Shown in pieces: positions 32,745 to 40,489 of a stretch of DNA of 64,000 bases. Location of the stretch: the NCBI GenBank assembly GCA_020444075.1, contig JAHLLR010000018.1:1-64000 (forward strand), given 5' to 3'. The notes under the pieces were generated by a model. It was not told the DNA's origin. It did not search any database and worked only from the letters and a program-made list of their open reading frames with translations. The position numbers and the translations under genes were made by a program. The stretch comes from Deltaproteobacteria bacterium (GTDB taxonomy: Bacteria; Desulfobacterota; Desulfobacteria; Desulfobacterales; Desulfosarcinaceae). How positions within the stretch are numbered: the first letter of the stretch is position 1; every line of letters starts with the position of its first letter.

Positions 32745-32760
32745 AATGCCGTTAGGCATT
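32745..32760. repeat. Mini-hairpin AATGCCGTTAGGCATT
   Basis: Six-bp stem, GTTA loop, in the leader between rnhA and ssb. Confidence 0.6.
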
Positions 32761-32909
32761 TTATTTGGTACATATAAGAGCCAATTGTACCACAATACTA
32801 CCATTCTTGATAGGGAAAAAACGGCGCAATTCTTTTCTCATCATCTTCTTCTGCTAATCGATCATAGTAAGCATCCTCATCTTCCATTTTTTACTCCTTG
32901 TTTTACGAT

Positions 32910-32925
32910 TTTCCGATATCGGAAA
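32910..32925. repeat. Palindrome copy 9 of 20 (exact)
   Basis: Just past the rnhA stop, abutting a mini-hairpin. Confidence 0.95.
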
Positions 32926-32937
32926 TGCCGTTAGGCA
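32926..32937. repeat. Mini-hairpin TGCCGTTAGGCA
   Basis: Overlaps the last codons of rnhA and touches palindrome copy 9; no T-run on minus. Confidence 0.6.
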
Positions 32938-33356
32938 ACTTTTAATTCCTCAATGGCACGGCAGCACAATTGATCAGCGTACTCATTTAGTTCGATGCCT
33001 GAATGTCCAGCAATGTGCTCGAATTCAAGCTCGACGCCCAATTTCTCTGCGGCATGTTTGATCTTCTCGACTGCCAGTCTGATATGTGCCTTACGGGTCT
33101 TGAATGATCCCTCAATCCATGAGATCGCATTCTGACTATCGGTTACGATTTTTAGCCGACAGGCTTGTTTTATTCTTGAGACTGCCTGATAGATCGCCTC
33201 TAATTCCATCAGGTTGTTAGTTGTCTCATGTACACCGGCTGAGATTTCAGTCCGTTTGACAATCTTACCTTTATCGTTGACTGCGACTAAAATCGCCGCC
33301 CAAGCGCCTCTGCCATCTTTTCTCGCGCCGCCATCTGTATAAGCAATAATATCCAT
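32931..33356 (-). CDS. rnhA: Ribonuclease H type I
   Basis: 141 residues from MDIIAYTDGG; the longer frame to 33419 overlaps the upstream gene. The catalytic set is present: D8 (YTDGG), E in LMELEA, D in VTDSQ and D in NEYAD, with GHSG before the last. It removes RNA from RNA-DNA hybrids, for example primers made by the phage primase. It starts as TAATG with the DUF4326 gene. Confidence 0.9.
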   Translation of the reverse strand: MDIIAYTDGGARKDGRGAWAAILVAVNDKGKIVKRTEISAGVHETTNNLMELEAIYQAVSRIKQACRLKIVTDSQNAISWIEGSFKTRKAHIRLAVEKIKHAAEKLGVELEFEHIAGHSGIELNEYADQLCCRAIEELKVA

Positions 33357-33673
33357 TATGACCTCAACTCTTTCCAAATATTCCAGATTTCCCGTGCGTG
33401 ACATGGCAACGGGTAACACCAGCAGACCAAAATTGAACGCTCAGTGATATCTTCAAGCGCCGCCAATACCAGCTCATCCTTTTTCGCCGCCTTATCCCTG
33501 ATCCAATCCCTGAATTTCAGGATCGATTGTTCACGGGAAACAACCGTTGTCACTGGGAACGGATTGGCTAATACTGACTGCGGTAGCTGGTAAAAAGCAT
33601 TGAAGCGACCTACATAGATCGCTTCAACATTTTCAAGGATACGCGGGTTATTTTTGAAGTTTGCTATTCGCAT
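33356..33673 (-). CDS. DUF4326-family protein
   Basis: 105 residues with the family pattern YVGRFNAFYQLPQSVLANPF, a central helix-rich region, and CWCYPLPCHAREI, where Cys/His residues may bind metal. The biochemical function is unknown; the family is common in phages. It overlaps the SLOG gene by 10 bp. Confidence 0.8.
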   Translation of the reverse strand: MRIANFKNNPRILENVEAIYVGRFNAFYQLPQSVLANPFPVTTVVSREQSILKFRDWIRDKAAKKDELVLAALEDITERSILVCWCYPLPCHAREIWNIWKELRS

Positions 33674-34062
33674 TCTTCAACCTCCGCAAAATTCTTGAGA
33701 AAGGTTTCCTTTTGTAAGATCACCGCCGCATCGTAAGTCAGCTTGGTTCCACGGCTTTGACCATCCCAAACGGCAATGCACATGTCGCATCGCGCCGCCA
33801 TCAACCGATCTCGTTCAGGATACGTACCCTCTATATGCTGGTTGTTATCCTGGTTAGATTTCACCCGCAATTTTCCGTATGCACCCCAAACCTCAACGGG
33901 TACTTTGAGACGGTCGCATTCACGGATCACTGCAGTGTCGATACCGCCTGCGTCACCCACAATAATGCTGTGCCCTTTTTCCTTAGCACGCTTGACGACT
34001 GCTTTCGCATAATTAATCATTTCGACTGAGGCTTGCCGTGAGCCTGTTATCAGGATTTTCAT
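33664..34062 (-). CDS. SLOG-domain (YspA/DUF2493-like) protein
   Basis: 132 residues from MKILITGSRQ, with AAGGCG upstream (a GTG two codons earlier is possible). Rossmann-like: GSR after the first strand, IIVGDAGGIDTAV (the GGxD loop) and RDRLMAARCDMCIAVWDG. SLOG domains bind nucleotide-derived ligands and occur in signalling and defence or counter-defence proteins. Next to a macro-domain gene, so an ADP-ribose or NAD-related ligand is plausible but inferred. Confidence 0.75.
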   Translation of the reverse strand: MKILITGSRQASVEMINYAKAVVKRAKEKGHSIIVGDAGGIDTAVIRECDRLKVPVEVWGAYGKLRVKSNQDNNQHIEGTYPERDRLMAARCDMCIAVWDGQSRGTKLTYDAAVILQKETFLKNFAEVEECE

Positions 34063-34078
34063 GTTCACCGCCTTTCAA

Positions 34079-34498
34079 TTAGTATCTGCCGTTAGGCTTA
34101 TTTATATCGACACAGGATACCCATCTACCCTGTTTGTAAATGTCGCTGATTGACCAATTGATCATCTTGAAAGTCTCAGTGATCGACTTGATAAAACCCA
34201 AAGGATCACTGGTATTGGCTTGATTGACAAGGATCGGTTCACCATTGGTACGGATTTCAATGTGTGCGGTATTGGACATAACGTCATACCAAAGGGTAAT
34301 CTGGTCGAAATCACCCTTGTGCATCAGCGCAGCCATATATTCCGCATGAGACATACAGGAAAGGCAACAACCGGCTTTATGGTTCCAGCGGTTATCCGGC
34401 ACCTTACTGTCGCAATTTGCGCAATAGCGCTCTGGTGGCTCCTGATCGAAAGGATCGACATAATGAACGACTTTGGATTTCACTTTAGTTTGTTTCAA
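34079..34498 (-). CDS. Zinc-ribbon hypothetical protein
   Basis: 139 residues. YCANCDSK and GCCLSCMSH give four Cys ligands at about 25-50; the rest is an alpha/beta domain (HIEIRTNGEPILVNQ). A mini-hairpin core at 34088-34097 encodes the NKPNGR near its C-terminus. Palindrome copy 10 is 21 bp upstream of its start. Confidence 0.65.
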   Translation of the reverse strand: MKQTKVKSKVVHYVDPFDQEPPERYCANCDSKVPDNRWNHKAGCCLSCMSHAEYMAALMHKGDFDQITLWYDVMSNTAHIEIRTNGEPILVNQANTSDPLGFIKSITETFKMINWSISDIYKQGRWVSCVDINKPNGRY

Positions 34499-34519
34499 CT
34501 CAACCTCTCTGGTCTAAGT

Positions 34520-34535
34520 TTTCCGATATCGGAAA
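34520..34535. repeat. Palindrome copy 10 of 20 (exact)
   Basis: Intergenic, between the macro-domain gene and the zinc-ribbon gene. Confidence 0.95.
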
Positions 34536-34565
34536 TGAATAAAATGATCGCGCCGCCTATCCAAC

Positions 34566-35135
34566 CTAGCGGTAACAGATCGTCAATTTATCAAACTGAG
34601 ACAATTTCTTCTCTAATACGGGGATCACTTCATCCCGTTTCAAGCGACCATTCCCGACACCGGGCAAGTTCATGCGTACATTGACATGGGGATTTTGCGT
34701 CATGTACTGGCTCAAATGCACCGCCGACTTTTCGATCAAATCCAAAAGCGCCGCCTCATCCCAACGCTTTTTTACCTGAAACAACCCGACGCCTGCTCTA
34801 TTCTCTAAAGGTCTCTGAGCAATCAATACAAAATAGCGGAAGTAATCAACAATCATCTGAACGGGCTGTTGCACGTTATACCAGTCCGGATCAAATCCCA
34901 GTTGTTTCACCGCATTCAATTTCTGCTGGTCAATACGGTTGATAAGAACTTCGTCCATTTCAACCAGTAGCAATCCCACCCGTTTGTCAAAGCCGGGTAT
35001 CTTTTTGGTCAATTGAAGTGCAGCACCTCTGCCCATCACCAATGACATATCCTTACGTAGCTTGCCATTGGCAGAGACAAGGAATAAAGTATTCGGTTGT
35101 GTATAACGAAATAACTCAGTTCTTAGAATTTGCAC
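34566..35135 (-). CDS. Macro-domain-like ADP-ribose-binding protein
   Basis: 189 residues resembling compact phage macro domains: VSANGKLRKDMSLVMGRGAA near the N-terminus matches the phosphate-binding GxGxA segment, and the C-terminal NLPGVGNGRLKRDEVIPVL matches the second ligand loop. Macro domains bind or hydrolyse ADP-ribose groups from proteins, nucleic acids or NAD metabolites. Phage copies can oppose host ADP-ribosylation defences; that role is inference here. Confidence 0.78.
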   Translation of the reverse strand: MQILRTELFRYTQPNTLFLVSANGKLRKDMSLVMGRGAALQLTKKIPGFDKRVGLLLVEMDEVLINRIDQQKLNAVKQLGFDPDWYNVQQPVQMIVDYFRYFVLIAQRPLENRAGVGLFQVKKRWDEAALLDLIEKSAVHLSQYMTQNPHVNVRMNLPGVGNGRLKRDEVIPVLEKKLSQFDKLTICYR

Positions 35136-35265
35136 GGTTGGCTCCTTTCACCATAACGATGGCTAAACCCAGTAAACAGACGATAGACCCGATCAACCAG
35201 ACATGGTGATCAACAGCAAAGATGAAACAGATATCCATCAGTAAAAGTAGAAAAAGTCCGATCAT
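35116..35265 (-). CDS. Small two-helix membrane protein (49 aa)
   Basis: Reads MIGLFLLLLMDICFIF, then HHVWLIGSIVCLLGLAIVMV and a short basic tail. CGGAGCGTA precedes the ATG; the longer frame to 35385 is not supported by a site. It overlaps the macro-domain gene start by 20 bp. Confidence 0.6.
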   Translation of the reverse strand: MIGLFLLLLMDICFIFAVDHHVWLIGSIVCLLGLAIVMVKGANRANSKN

Positions 35266-35404
35266 TACGCTCCGTTTGGTAGCCACAATATTGTGACAAG
35301 TGATCAGGATTTGGGTGGGGGAATGGGGTACGGTGGTAAAACCCGCCCTTTTCCCCCGCAAATCCCGAAAAAGGGCATAGAACATATATTCTACACCAAA
35401 AACC

Positions 35405-35424
35405 CGCCGAATAGGCGCTTTTTT
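35405..35424. terminator. Bidirectional terminator
   Basis: CGCC-gaata-GGCG flanked by GGTTTTT (minus side) and TTTTTT (plus side), just past the stop of 35440-35667. Confidence 0.65.
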
Positions 35425-35439
35425 GCCCCCAATAAGCCG

Positions 35440-35667
35440 CTACGACCCGCATCCGCCCGGCATCACCGTCGTGATCACCCCATCGACGTAGTACACCGGC
35501 GTCTCGATGCTGACCGTCACCGAATTGCTGGCGTCGAAGTAGGTCACTTCGCCACGCTCCGTGTATTCCTCGGCGAACACGTCCGGCACGTTGGTGTCGA
35601 ACAAATAGGTTTCACCATCCAGCTCGTCCTCAGTGGACACAACTACAGTTAAGCATTTGATTTGCAA
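35440..35667 (-). CDS. Small beta-rich hypothetical protein
   Basis: 75 residues starting at TTG (35667), which GGAG precedes by 7 nt; the nearby ATG is out of frame. Alternating hydrophobic strands and acidic turns suggest a small beta barrel. More GC-rich than its surroundings. The 150 bp upstream hold only a short CCCC/GGGG hairpin. Confidence 0.5.
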   Translation of the reverse strand: MQIKCLTVVVSTEDELDGETYLFDTNVPDVFAEEYTERGEVTYFDASNSVTVSIETPVYYVDGVITTVMPGGCGS

Positions 35668-35818
35668 GGCATACTCCGGTTCTAATTCCCCAAAAGGGGT
35701 TTATTCAATATATCTTTCACCCGCCGGTAGGCAATTAATGGCGAAAAGTCTTCACGACGTAACTGCAGACCCCCGTCGGCACGATAGCGGCGAGAGGATC
35801 AGCGCTGATGTTGTAGGA

Positions 35819-36124
35819 CTACCCGGGCTGGCGCGTTGGCGAAAGGCTTACGCGATGCAACTGCGCAACACGGGCGGCGACATTACGGTGGTGGTGGGGG
35901 CTGGGCGGGCGGGCATTAATAAAAAAACAGTCTATTACCCTCAGGGTTGAATTTGCGTCTGGTTCTTTCCCCCGCTTTCTTTTCGCGCATGGGCGCAGCC
36001 ATACACCGATTACTCTCCCATCACCACACTGCCGGATGCACGTTACTGGTACACCCGGCAGTTGCCGCCGTTCAATTGGGGGATCATTACCTCCCGGTTG
36101 TCCTTTAGGATAGATCATCATCAC
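35819..36124 (-). CDS. Possible basic, Pro/Arg-rich protein
   Basis: A 101-residue frame starting MMMIYPKGQPGGND directly after the PcfJ-like gene, with AAGGAG at the right distance, so translation is likely. The composition (Arg, Pro, His run PHHH) is unlike neighbouring proteins, and the 3' part may be out of frame with an ancestral gene. Confidence 0.4.
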   Translation of the reverse strand: MMMIYPKGQPGGNDPPIERRQLPGVPVTCIRQCGDGRVIGVWLRPCAKRKRGKEPDANSTLRVIDCFFINARPPSPHHHRNVAARVAQLHRVSLSPTRQPG

Positions 36125-36127
36125 TCC

Positions 36128-37786
36128 TTAGAAGGGCAGATCATCATGATCCATATATACTCTGAAATAGTTTGCTGTTGGAATAAACTCACCGGCTTCG
36201 GTCAGTTTTTCACACAAGGCAAACCATTCCTCATTGATCCTTGTGGCATCCTCATAAGCCAGATTGGCGAAACTGGCCCTGATATCATCCCGCATACGCA
36301 ACTGGCAATGGTCGCTCAACCGCATGGTTTCAACCAGACGCCCTTTCTTAAAAACCAGTGTGTCCAGCATCTCACCGGTCACTTCGACGTTGGCCTGCAT
36401 ATCGCTGACCTCATTGATGCGGTTGTAGAAATCATGGGTATCGAACTCGCCGGTGACACGCTTGATCGGTGCTTTGCCGGTGGCTCGTAGCGCTTCACCC
36501 CAGGCATTCAATTCACCGGCGATATATTCACAATCCGGTGTGCGGCTGTCGTAGGTTGAGTATGCCTGACGTACGCGACCTTGCGGTGTTACCTCAATGG
36601 TTACCGGTGTTTTGCCCTGATAGTGGAACAGGTAACATCTGCCTTCAACTGCTGCCGGTGAGTAGCCGCCAACACAGTGGACCATTTCCTTTCCTTCTGC
36701 CACAACCTCGACCATTGTGTCCAGCAGACGCAGCCCTTCAATCTGTGGTAACGGAATGGGTGGTTTCGCCGTGTAAGCTCCCGGATAATCCTCGCTGATC
36801 TCGCAGATGCGCTCTTTGACGCGCACTTCCAGATTGGTGGTGTAACTCCTGTATTTCTTGGCGATACTCAGTACGGTTGCGGTTGGTGCAATCCTGAACG
36901 CACGCTGTTTGCCAATCAGGTCAGAGCAGTGGATCAATACTCTGCCAACTTCACGACGCATGAGAGATCCACCAGTCATAAGCCGTACCGCTTTGCGCAG
37001 CTCTTTCGGTGTCGCCTTGGCAACTGCCATCATGGCATGATAGACGTTGCGGGTAATCTCTACGCCTTTGTAGTTCTGGTTGATTTCAAACCACTGCTGA
37101 TCATTGATGGTGAAGATCGAGTGATCCAGCTGGTACAGATCGATCAGCCATTCCCAGGCCAGATAATCCTTATTTGGTAATACGACATTGGATATCTTTG
37201 CAGCAGTAGAAAAGTCATTAAAACGTAAGCGCCTGTGCAGCCGTCCGAATAACTTCGGATGTACCCAGTCTTTCGGACTGAGCATTTCTGCCACTGCATA
37301 CATGGCCTGATCAGGTGTCTCAATCGGATATCCGTACTTGCCAGCATGGTGCATACAGGTCTTCATCATTTTGTGGTTATGCGGACCGTGGACGCTGTGT
37401 GTGACCGACATCAGTTTACGGATCAGTTCTTCTTCACCGGGAGCAAGTTCTTCTGCCATTTTGCGGAATTCATGGATCAGGGCATTGCGCACATGGTTGC
37501 AGATTTTGTTTCTTGCTTCATAACCATATTCGTGAATTGCACGGTCAAGAGCGGACATAATCCGCATCTCCAAACCGTCGGTGATCTCTTTCCATTCAAC
37601 CAGCGGCCGCTCGTAAGCGCCATCATTTTCCTTGTACCACCATTCGTCCTTATCTTTATCTTTGTAAGGAATTCGGAAGATATGCAATTTTCCCCGTTTT
37701 ACGATCTCGAATTCGGTTGTAAAATTTGGTTTCTTACGGCGGCCCAAAAAGACCATAACTTTGTTGTCACTTACTTCAATACGCAT
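36128..37786 (-). CDS. PcfJ-like protein
   Basis: 552 residues. The C-terminal 200 residues carry the PcfJ-like pattern: a hydrophobic helix, EGKEMVHCVGGYSPAAVEG, then YLFHYQGKTPVTIEVTPQGRVRQAYS and an ending helix. PcfJ was named from a conjugative plasmid; relatives occur in phages and mobile elements, with no settled activity. The N-terminal 300 residues are helical. Probably transcribed with 35819-36124. Confidence 0.75.
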   Translation of the reverse strand: MRIEVSDNKVMVFLGRRKKPNFTTEFEIVKRGKLHIFRIPYKDKDKDEWWYKENDGAYERPLVEWKEITDGLEMRIMSALDRAIHEYGYEARNKICNHVRNALIHEFRKMAEELAPGEEELIRKLMSVTHSVHGPHNHKMMKTCMHHAGKYGYPIETPDQAMYAVAEMLSPKDWVHPKLFGRLHRRLRFNDFSTAAKISNVVLPNKDYLAWEWLIDLYQLDHSIFTINDQQWFEINQNYKGVEITRNVYHAMMAVAKATPKELRKAVRLMTGGSLMRREVGRVLIHCSDLIGKQRAFRIAPTATVLSIAKKYRSYTTNLEVRVKERICEISEDYPGAYTAKPPIPLPQIEGLRLLDTMVEVVAEGKEMVHCVGGYSPAAVEGRCYLFHYQGKTPVTIEVTPQGRVRQAYSTYDSRTPDCEYIAGELNAWGEALRATGKAPIKRVTGEFDTHDFYNRINEVSDMQANVEVTGEMLDTLVFKKGRLVETMRLSDHCQLRMRDDIRASFANLAYEDATRINEEWFALCEKLTEAGEFIPTANYFRVYMDHDDLPF

Positions 37787-37889
37787 TGCAAAACTCCTTA
37801 AATTGAATAATCCCGCAGTAATGCGGGTTGATTGATGTACTAATACATCCGTGACTGCACACCACTACTGTGATGTGCAGATCGGGGTA

Positions 37890-38684
37890 CTAGAACGGGT
37901 AGTCGTAATGGCTGCTTGGCTGATCGTTTGCTTGTGGATCAACCGGTATATTCTTGGGGTCTATATAGAAGGCCCGTTCCTCTGGTGTACGTTTGCCGGC
38001 AGGTATGGCATTGATACGGTGCCACTCTGCATACTGGTCTTCTGCTGTAAGCTGCTGTGTTACTGATCTGATAGCCTTACGCATCACTGCATTGGCTATA
38101 GCCTGTATGATATCTGTTGCCTTATTGGGTGATGGCTCACGTGTACTCCATATATGTTCTAACTCACGCATTGATGCTATCCTTTCCTGATCTGTGAATT
38201 CAATAAACTGACCCATGCTTGGCGCTACAGCCTCTAAGCCATACTCATGCCATGTGGCAAGGCGTCGCTCATCCATCATGCGTTCGAATGAAGGGTCATG
38301 CTTTGGTTCAGGATTGCCAACACGAACAAGCATGTCGAAGTCATAGCTCTCATCGCATGTCTCACAATACACAATCCATCTATTAGGGAAATCCAGCCCT
38401 AAGTAAGTGCCGCAAGCAGGGCACTTGTATCCATCCGGTACATTGAGGGTGCCATCAACGACACCATCTAACTCACGGTCAAGGGCAACAGAGCAGGGAT
38501 TGCAGATCAGGCCATCCTGCATCGTCTCAACAGGCGCTTCCTGCTGGCATCTGCGGCAGATGAAGGTATCCTCTCTCAACGTTTCCATCCAGTCAGGTAA
38601 CGTTACTGTAACCGGCTCATGACCGATGGTACCCTCACCATCATAGACATCAGACACGAATTGTTTGGATTGTAAGTACGACAT
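37890..38684 (-). CDS. Multi-zinc-ribbon protein
   Basis: 264 residues with at least two four-Cys zinc sites: CRRCQQ with CNPCS (about 43-65), and CPACGTYLG with CETCDES (about 90-113). The C-terminal 140 residues are helical. AGGAGTTCTGCA precedes the ATG. Likely nucleic-acid or protein binding; no family recognised. The 103 bp between it and the PcfJ-like gene contain two hairpins (CCCGCA/TGCGGG and CTGCACA/TGTGCAG). Confidence 0.7.
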   Translation of the reverse strand: MSYLQSKQFVSDVYDGEGTIGHEPVTVTLPDWMETLREDTFICRRCQQEAPVETMQDGLICNPCSVALDRELDGVVDGTLNVPDGYKCPACGTYLGLDFPNRWIVYCETCDESYDFDMLVRVGNPEPKHDPSFERMMDERRLATWHEYGLEAVAPSMGQFIEFTDQERIASMRELEHIWSTREPSPNKATDIIQAIANAVMRKAIRSVTQQLTAEDQYAEWHRINAIPAGKRTPEERAFYIDPKNIPVDPQANDQPSSHYDYPF

Positions 38685-38699
38685 TGCAGAACTCCTTTC

Positions 38700-38918
38700 T
38701 TAGTACAAACAGCGTGGATCACGAATTTCATTGAATGAAAACAACGGCTTATATTCCTGCTTTTGGCGGGTCATAATGTCACGGCAGTTCGGGCAATAGC
38801 CACCCTGAACGCCCAGTTTGACATCTTCACAGCGCTTACAATGTTTGTATTCCATCAACCTAGCTTCATAAGCAGCCAATTCAGCATCACTGTATTTGAC
38901 AAACCGTTTCTTATTCAT
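38700..38918 (-). CDS. Small zinc-ribbon protein
   Basis: 72 residues; CKRCEDVKLG and YCPNCRD give a four-Cys site. AAGGAGTTGCAAAG precedes the ATG and lies inside the upstream 37-aa gene, which ends 8 bp past the start. Confidence 0.65.
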   Translation of the reverse strand: MNKKRFVKYSDAELAAYEARLMEYKHCKRCEDVKLGVQGGYCPNCRDIMTRQKQEYKPLFSFNEIRDPRCLY

Positions 38919-39024
38919 CTTTGCAACTCCTTATGTACATGACCAAACATTTAACGACGATGGCTGCCGTGAATAAAAGGCAGCCATTTCCAACAACATT
39001 GAGAATGATCAGGTAGGGGTCCAT
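38911..39024 (-). CDS. Small membrane protein (37 aa)
   Basis: Reads MDPYLIILNV with one membrane helix and ends KCLVMYIRSCKDE. It starts TGATG with the upstream gene. Probably the partner of the 45-aa protein before it. Confidence 0.5.
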   Translation of the reverse strand: MDPYLIILNVVGNGCLLFTAAIVVKCLVMYIRSCKDE

Positions 39025-39161
39025 CACACCACCAGGAATGCCGCAGTCAAAACTGCGACGCCAATAAACTGGTAGTCAATTCCGGTTGAACGAAAGAGCA
39101 CAACCAACCACACGATGCCCAATAGGGCCAAGACCTTGCTGAAAAACTTAAATCCTTTCAT
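39024..39161 (-). CDS. Small membrane protein (45 aa)
   Basis: Reads MKGFKFFSKV with two hydrophobic stretches (about 8-23 and 31-45) and a strong AGGAGG site. First gene of the right-hand minus early operon. Confidence 0.55.
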   Translation of the reverse strand: MKGFKFFSKVLALLGIVWLVVLFRSTGIDYQFIGVAVLTAAFLVV

Positions 39162-39208
39162 TGCCTGCCTCCTGTGCAGATATCCACCCCCCGCGAGGGA
39201 TATAAAAA

Positions 39209-39243
39209 CCCCGCGAGAGATTTACTTTTTGCTCTCGCGGGGT
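39209..39243. terminator. Strong hairpin in the early/late divide
   Basis: ACCCCGCGAGAG pairs with CTCTCGCGGGGT (12 bp). A partial copy of the left arm (CCCCCGCGAG) lies 20 bp upstream. It separates the divergent early (minus) and late (plus) operons and may insulate them. Confidence 0.6.
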
Positions 39244-39329
39244 CAGTGTTATATAGGGGGTGGGTAGTTCATAAATATATAAATGTCAAAGGTTGTTTTA
39301 CCTCTCACACAGGGCAGGCAATCCGGAGA

Positions 39330-39345
39330 TTTCCGATATCGGAAA
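39330..39345. repeat. Palindrome copy 11 of 20 (exact)
   Basis: Ends 3 bp before the -35 box of the late promoter, an operator-like position. Confidence 0.95.
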
Positions 39346-39348
39346 ACC

Positions 39349-39378
39349 TTGACGGGAATAGAACAGATATGCTACAAT
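39349..39378 (+). promoter_or_regulatory. Promoter of the late operon
   Basis: -35 TTGACG, 18-bp spacer, -10 TACAAT, followed by a 55-nt leader to the holin gene. Confidence 0.7.
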
Positions 39379-39433
39379 TGACACAGTTGTCCACCATATT
39401 TAGCGGTACTTTTATTGTTAGAAAGGACTTTCC

Positions 39434-39793
39434 ATGGAAGCTGTTCCAACCCAACTGTTCCAACAGTTACTCACCAGCCTGGTGCTGGTTGTCGTCACCC
39501 TGCTTGTCTATTTCGTCAAGCTGGGCCTTAACAGTTTGATCAAGTACCTGGATGCAAAGATCGGGGGAGAGAAGTCTGCCCAGCTGCAGACTTTTGTCGG
39601 TTCCGTCGTGCGTTTCCTGGAACAAACCGGTGCATTCAAAGCGCTTGATAGCGGCGAGAAGAAAGCCATGGCGATCGTAAAAATTACACAGTATTGCGAG
39701 GAACACGGTCTGCCAGTTGATGAGGCTTACATCAACGTTTTGATTGAAGAAGCGGTTCAGATCATGAACGCAGAATTGGGGAAGGCTCCCTAA
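39434..39793 (+). CDS. Phage holin (LL-H type)
   Basis: 119 residues: one strong membrane helix at about 12-33, then a helical domain. The C-terminal part (AIVKITQYCEEHGLPVDEAYINVLIEEAV) matches the LL-H holin family pattern. Holins set lysis timing by opening the inner membrane. AAAGGACTTTCC precedes the ATG. First gene of the late operon; the lysin candidate is 7 kb downstream. Confidence 0.8.
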   Translation: MEAVPTQLFQQLLTSLVLVVVTLLVYFVKLGLNSLIKYLDAKIGGEKSAQLQTFVGSVVRFLEQTGAFKALDSGEKKAMAIVKITQYCEEHGLPVDEAYINVLIEEAVQIMNAELGKAP

Positions 39794-40275
39794 TGAACAT
39801 CCGCGGCTCTTGGCCATACATTCAAGTTGTAGCCAAGAGCCGCCTCGCACATAACAAGACGCCACGCCATATCTCAAAATATGGCGACAGTCTTGAGATC
39901 ATTGGTGCGGCGGGCGAGATCGTAGCGAGACGGTTCTTGGGGTTGAACGAAAAATTGCATACCGGTTTCGACAACGGAATTGATTTTTATTACGCGGGGA
40001 AAAAGATCGACGTAAAAGCAACCATGCTGACGCCGAAGGTAGATTTTCGAAACTTACAGTGGCCCATTTATAAGATCATCAAGGCCGACATCATCATCCT
40101 GACTGCGATTGACACCATCCGGAAGATCGGCGTCGTTTTGGGCTATGCCACCAAGGACGACATCCTCTCCGCTTACGTCAACCTGGAACGTGAAACGCCC
40201 TGTTATGAAGTACCGGTTGAAAGTTTGAAGCCGGCCTGGAGATTGATTGCGAGAGAACTTGGACGTAAAAGCTGA
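39793..40275 (+). CDS. Putative PD-(D/E)XK endonuclease
   Basis: 160 residues. E42 (AGEIVARRF), D64 (GIDFYY) and D73-V-K75 (IDVKAT) make a restriction-like active site. It overlaps the holin stop by ATGA-type coupling. Possible roles are resolvase, packaging nuclease or host DNA cleavage; the family is not pinned down. Confidence 0.65.
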   Translation: MNIRGSWPYIQVVAKSRLAHNKTPRHISKYGDSLEIIGAAGEIVARRFLGLNEKLHTGFDNGIDFYYAGKKIDVKATMLTPKVDFRNLQWPIYKIIKADIIILTAIDTIRKIGVVLGYATKDDILSAYVNLERETPCYEVPVESLKPAWRLIARELGRKS

Positions 40276-40489
40276 AACCAAAGTATTTACTGTCAATAAA
40301 GGCAGGAAGATACTCAACGTCACCACAGAGATTGTGCGAAATGAAATGTATATGGGTTTTGTGGTCAACGCCTTCTCTCTGGACCTGTGCTTTTCGGTCG
40401 GTGACATTGAGCTGGATGGCGCTTTCCCGGCCTGTCTGTATGCCATCATTCAAAAACGATTAATTGATCACGTAGGAGGCTTATCGTGA
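40247..40489 (+). CDS. Hypothetical protein
   Basis: 80 residues with a non-ATG start (TTG at 40247 or, better spaced behind GAGAG, TTG at 40259). Strand-rich, ending in a helix. It links the nuclease and the DUF5662 gene without gaps. Confidence 0.5.
   Translation: MRENLDVKAETKVFTVNKGRKILNVTTEIVRNEMYMGFVVNAFSLDLCFSVGDIELDGAFPACLYAIIQKRLIDHVGGLS

Noticed and set aside
39179-39260. CRISPR-like repetition of CCCCGCGAG
   Set aside because: Only two imperfect copies, which form a hairpin; no spacers and no cas genes.
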